Source of the DNA: JBHELT01 sp046262935
GTDB lineage: Bacteria > Actinomycetota > CADDZG01 > JAHWKV01
Assembly (NCBI GenBank): GCA_046262935.1
Contig: JBHELT010000072.1
Location: 1 to 6,173, forward strand
Reading direction: 5' to 3'
DNA length: 6,173 nucleotides
This document shows, in pieces, positions 4,377 through 6,173 of the stretch (position 1 is its first letter; every line of letters starts with the position of its first letter). The notes under the pieces were generated by a model. That model saw only the letters and a program-made list of their open reading frames with translations. It was not told the origin of the DNA and did not search any database. A program made the position numbers and the translations under genes.

Positions 4377-6173
4377 GTGACAATTGAAAGAGACCCCGAA
4401 ATCAAATTCCATGAGGCCGGTACCCTCAACGCGGTTACTCGTTGGATTGGAACGCACGAGGAAGGTATCCCCGAGTGGCTTAAGAACACTCGACGCGCCT
4501 ACCAAACTGATCGGGCCGATGTGGCCGAGGATCACCGAGTCGCCGTATTGCTGCTAAGAGACGCTACAGATGCCAAACCTGGTTGTTTGGGCTTGCTGGA
4601 TGTCGGCGGTGCCACATTGGAGGATGTAAGTGCGTGGAGTACCTGGCAGGATCCGTCCGCAGCCAGTCGTTCTTCGTCAACTTTAGAGGAGGAGACTCAA
4701 GGAAACGGCGGGAAGGCTTACATGTACCGGCTCTTTCGAGGGACCGCCCGCATACGCGGGGTCAAGAATGGTGTGCGTAATTGCAAAGGTTTCGAAGGTG
4801 ACGAGGGCTCAGTAAGTAGGGGAACGCCAGGATTCATTCCGGATGTCCCGAGTGGACGTGAAGTACCAATTGGGAGCGTCGAATCGGAGTTGAACGAAGC
4901 CCTGCGCCCGTACGGCGTATCTAATGAGGATCTTCCTTCTGATGTCAGAGCAGCCATACGAGCTAGACAGGCATTCACCGTAGTAGAGGGGTTCGATCCG
5001 ATCAACTTTTATCGCGGCCGGATCGATGCCGAGGATCTCATTGCCAAAGTTGCTCGCCATGATCAATCTACGCTAGCGATTGAACAATTGAGGGTTTACG
5101 CCATCCATAACGGGCGAGTGTTGTATGAAGGTGGTCCCATTCAACTGCAAACGATCGACCCGTATCTAGGGGTTGAAGGACCATTTGTTCATCCGATTCC
5201 AGGGGAACTACCTCTATCAACGGGAGAAATGGTTTCCACGACTGAAGGCGGCAAACGGCCGCCAGGCCGTTTAGTCCTCCAGACTTCCAAAGAACACATG
5301 CCTAATGCCTACAGGAGACTGAAGCCACGTTGGAAAATGAGTTACCGAACGCAATATCAAATGATTGGGGCCAAGCCAATCTCCGATCTTGCTCCAGCTA
5401 CTCCTGGGGCTGCGTTCATCTTCGGTTCAGTTGAACTCCCAGCCCTTGAGCCCGGTTACGTCGAACACGGGCGCCGTCGGCCGAAGGACGGGCCCCTGAT
5501 AGAGGCACTTGACCATTTCATCTCAGAAAAGATCAGGGATCTCGCTAAGACCATCAGTGAACGACGGAAACAGGATCTGGACGACCGGGCCCTAGATGAA
5601 GTGCAAATCGAGAATCGCAAGTTGGATGAATTCAAGAACAAGTTCCTTGTTCCGGAAGGTGGAGGAAGCGGCGCTTTCGGCGATGAGGGACAGGGTCCAG
5701 CAGGCGATCCACCGCCCCCGCCGCGCGAGTACGGGGACACTCCAGACAGCATCCTGATAACAGTCCCGCCTGAAGGCATTCGCGTCGGCCTTGGCGTGAC
5801 GTTGAGACTTAAACAGATTCTTGGTGTGCGGGTCGTTGATACGGCTGGTCGCACAGTCCCAAATGTGGAACTGCAGTGGTTCAGTAGCGACTCCTACGTT
5901 GCTAGATTCACCGAGGTCGATGCTCTTGAAACGCTCGATAGAGGGAAGAGCGATATCTGGGTCACCGTAAAAGGAACGCCGATTGAGTCAGTTCACGTTC
6001 CAATCGAGGTATGGCGAGTTGATCATGTGCTCCTAACTCCGAGAGAGATTGAAGTGCCTCTGGGGAAGCGGAAAAGATTGACTGCTGAAGTTACCAGCGA
6101 TGAAGGCCAGCGTTCCGCCGACGTGTACTTGGACTGGAAACACGACGCAGAGGACCAGTTCACCATTCGGATA
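4377..6173 (+). CDS. GHKL (MutL/MORC-type) ATPase with C-terminal Ig-like repeats, 3' end missing
   Basis: The frame is open for 599 codons from GTG to the window end without a stop, so the protein is longer. The N-terminus fits a divergent GHKL ATP-binding domain: N-box IPEWLKNTRRAY (residues 31-42) with catalytic Glu33 and Mg-binding Asn37 spaced as in MutL; G1 box LLDVGGAT (73-80) with Asp75; and G2 box TQGNGGKAYMYRLF (107-120), close to the MORC-like GNG-x-K pattern. The usual Asp after the N-box Asn is Arg40. A charged helical segment (about 374-424) leads into a Gly/Pro-rich linker (426-455, with a run of five prolines). Two tandem bacterial Ig-like (Big_2-type) repeats then follow, about 457-545 with Trp501 in LQWFSSDSYVARF, and from about 548 with Trp587, the second running off the edge. 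No signal peptide or membrane segment is seen. GHKL ATPases are known in R-M operons as candidate DNA clamps. The Ig-like tail is unusual for a cytoplasmic protein. The GHKL call is fairly sure, its role is inferred. Confidence 0.75.
   Translation, partial: MTIERDPEIKFHEAGTLNAVTRWIGTHEEGIPEWLKNTRRAYQTDRADVAEDHRVAVLLLRDATDAKPGCLGLLDVGGATLEDVSAWSTWQDPSAASRSSSTLEEETQGNGGKAYMYRLFRGTARIRGVKNGVRNCKGFEGDEGSVSRGTPGFIPDVPSGREVPIGSVESELNEALRPYGVSNEDLPSDVRAAIRARQAFTVVEGFDPINFYRGRIDAEDLIAKVARHDQSTLAIEQLRVYAIHNGRVLYEGGPIQLQTIDPYLGVEGPFVHPIPGELPLSTGEMVSTTEGGKRPPGRLVLQTSKEHMPNAYRRLKPRWKMSYRTQYQMIGAKPISDLAPATPGAAFIFGSVELPALEPGYVEHGRRRPKDGPLIEALDHFISEKIRDLAKTISERRKQDLDDRALDEVQIENRKLDEFKNKFLVPEGGGSGAFGDEGQGPAGDPPPPPREYGDTPDSILITVPPEGIRVGLGVTLRLKQILGVRVVDTAGRTVPNVELQWFSSDSYVARFTEVDALETLDRGKSDIWVTVKGTPIESVHVPIEVWRVDHVLLTPREIEVPLGKRKRLTAEVTSDEGQRSADVYLDWKHDAEDQFTIRI

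Noticed and set aside
4583..4780. Small plus-strand open frame within the ATPase gene
   Set aside because: It is out of frame with the long open frame from 4377 that carries the GHKL motifs, so it is a shadow.
5456..5854. Minus-strand 132-codon frame within the ATPase gene
   Set aside because: It is a Ser/Arg/Pro-rich antisense shadow of the helical and linker regions with no supporting signals.

Overview
This window looks like a bacterial defence island. By eye it is moderately GC-rich, genes are tightly packed on the + strand, strong Shine-Dalgarno sequences occur (AGGAGG, AGAGGAG), and two genes start with GTG. Nothing fixes the phylum. The gene set (C5 methyltransferase, restriction nuclease, Vsr, DGQHR protein, GHKL ATPase) is typical of horizontally moving restriction-modification (R-M) and DNA-modification loci.

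Layout. Positions 1-186 may hold the 5' end of an unrecognised minus-strand gene that runs off the left edge. Positions 187-712 carry no convincing gene but are rich in short inverted and direct repeats. The densest part is 446-564, with five copies of GCGCGACGC in both orientations, a GGAACGATTC/GAATCGTTCC stem with a tandem second right arm, and an AGGCACAA/TTGTGCCT stem enclosing two 11-bp repeats. A candidate promoter/operator (664-689) and a strong ribosome-binding site precede the first gene.

Positions 713-2978 form a compact R-M operon: a 5-methylcytosine methyltransferase (713-1837), a GIY-YIG nuclease resembling Eco29kI-type restriction enzymes (1843-2553), and a Vsr mismatch nuclease (2556-2978). 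The genes are 5 and 2 bp apart. The inferred division of labour is that the methyltransferase marks host sites, the GIY-YIG enzyme cuts unmarked DNA, and Vsr repairs T:G mismatches left by deamination of 5-methylcytosine.

A 128-bp gap (2979-3106) contains a possible second promoter, a perfect 12-bp palindrome, and a nearly perfect 18-bp hairpin whose 3' arm covers the ribosome-binding site and the first base of the next start codon. A second unit follows: a DndB-like DGQHR-domain protein (3107-4351), then a large gene starting with GTG at 4377 and still open at the window end. The latter has the N, G1 and G2 boxes of a GHKL (Hsp90/MutL/MORC-type) ATPase at its N-terminus and two bacterial Ig-like repeats at its C-terminus.

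The pairing of an R-M-Vsr cassette with a DGQHR protein and an Ig-bearing GHKL ATPase is the most interesting aspect. GHKL ATPases of the MutL/MORC type are known in some R-M operons, often with further nucleases or helicases, so the system probably continues past position 6173.
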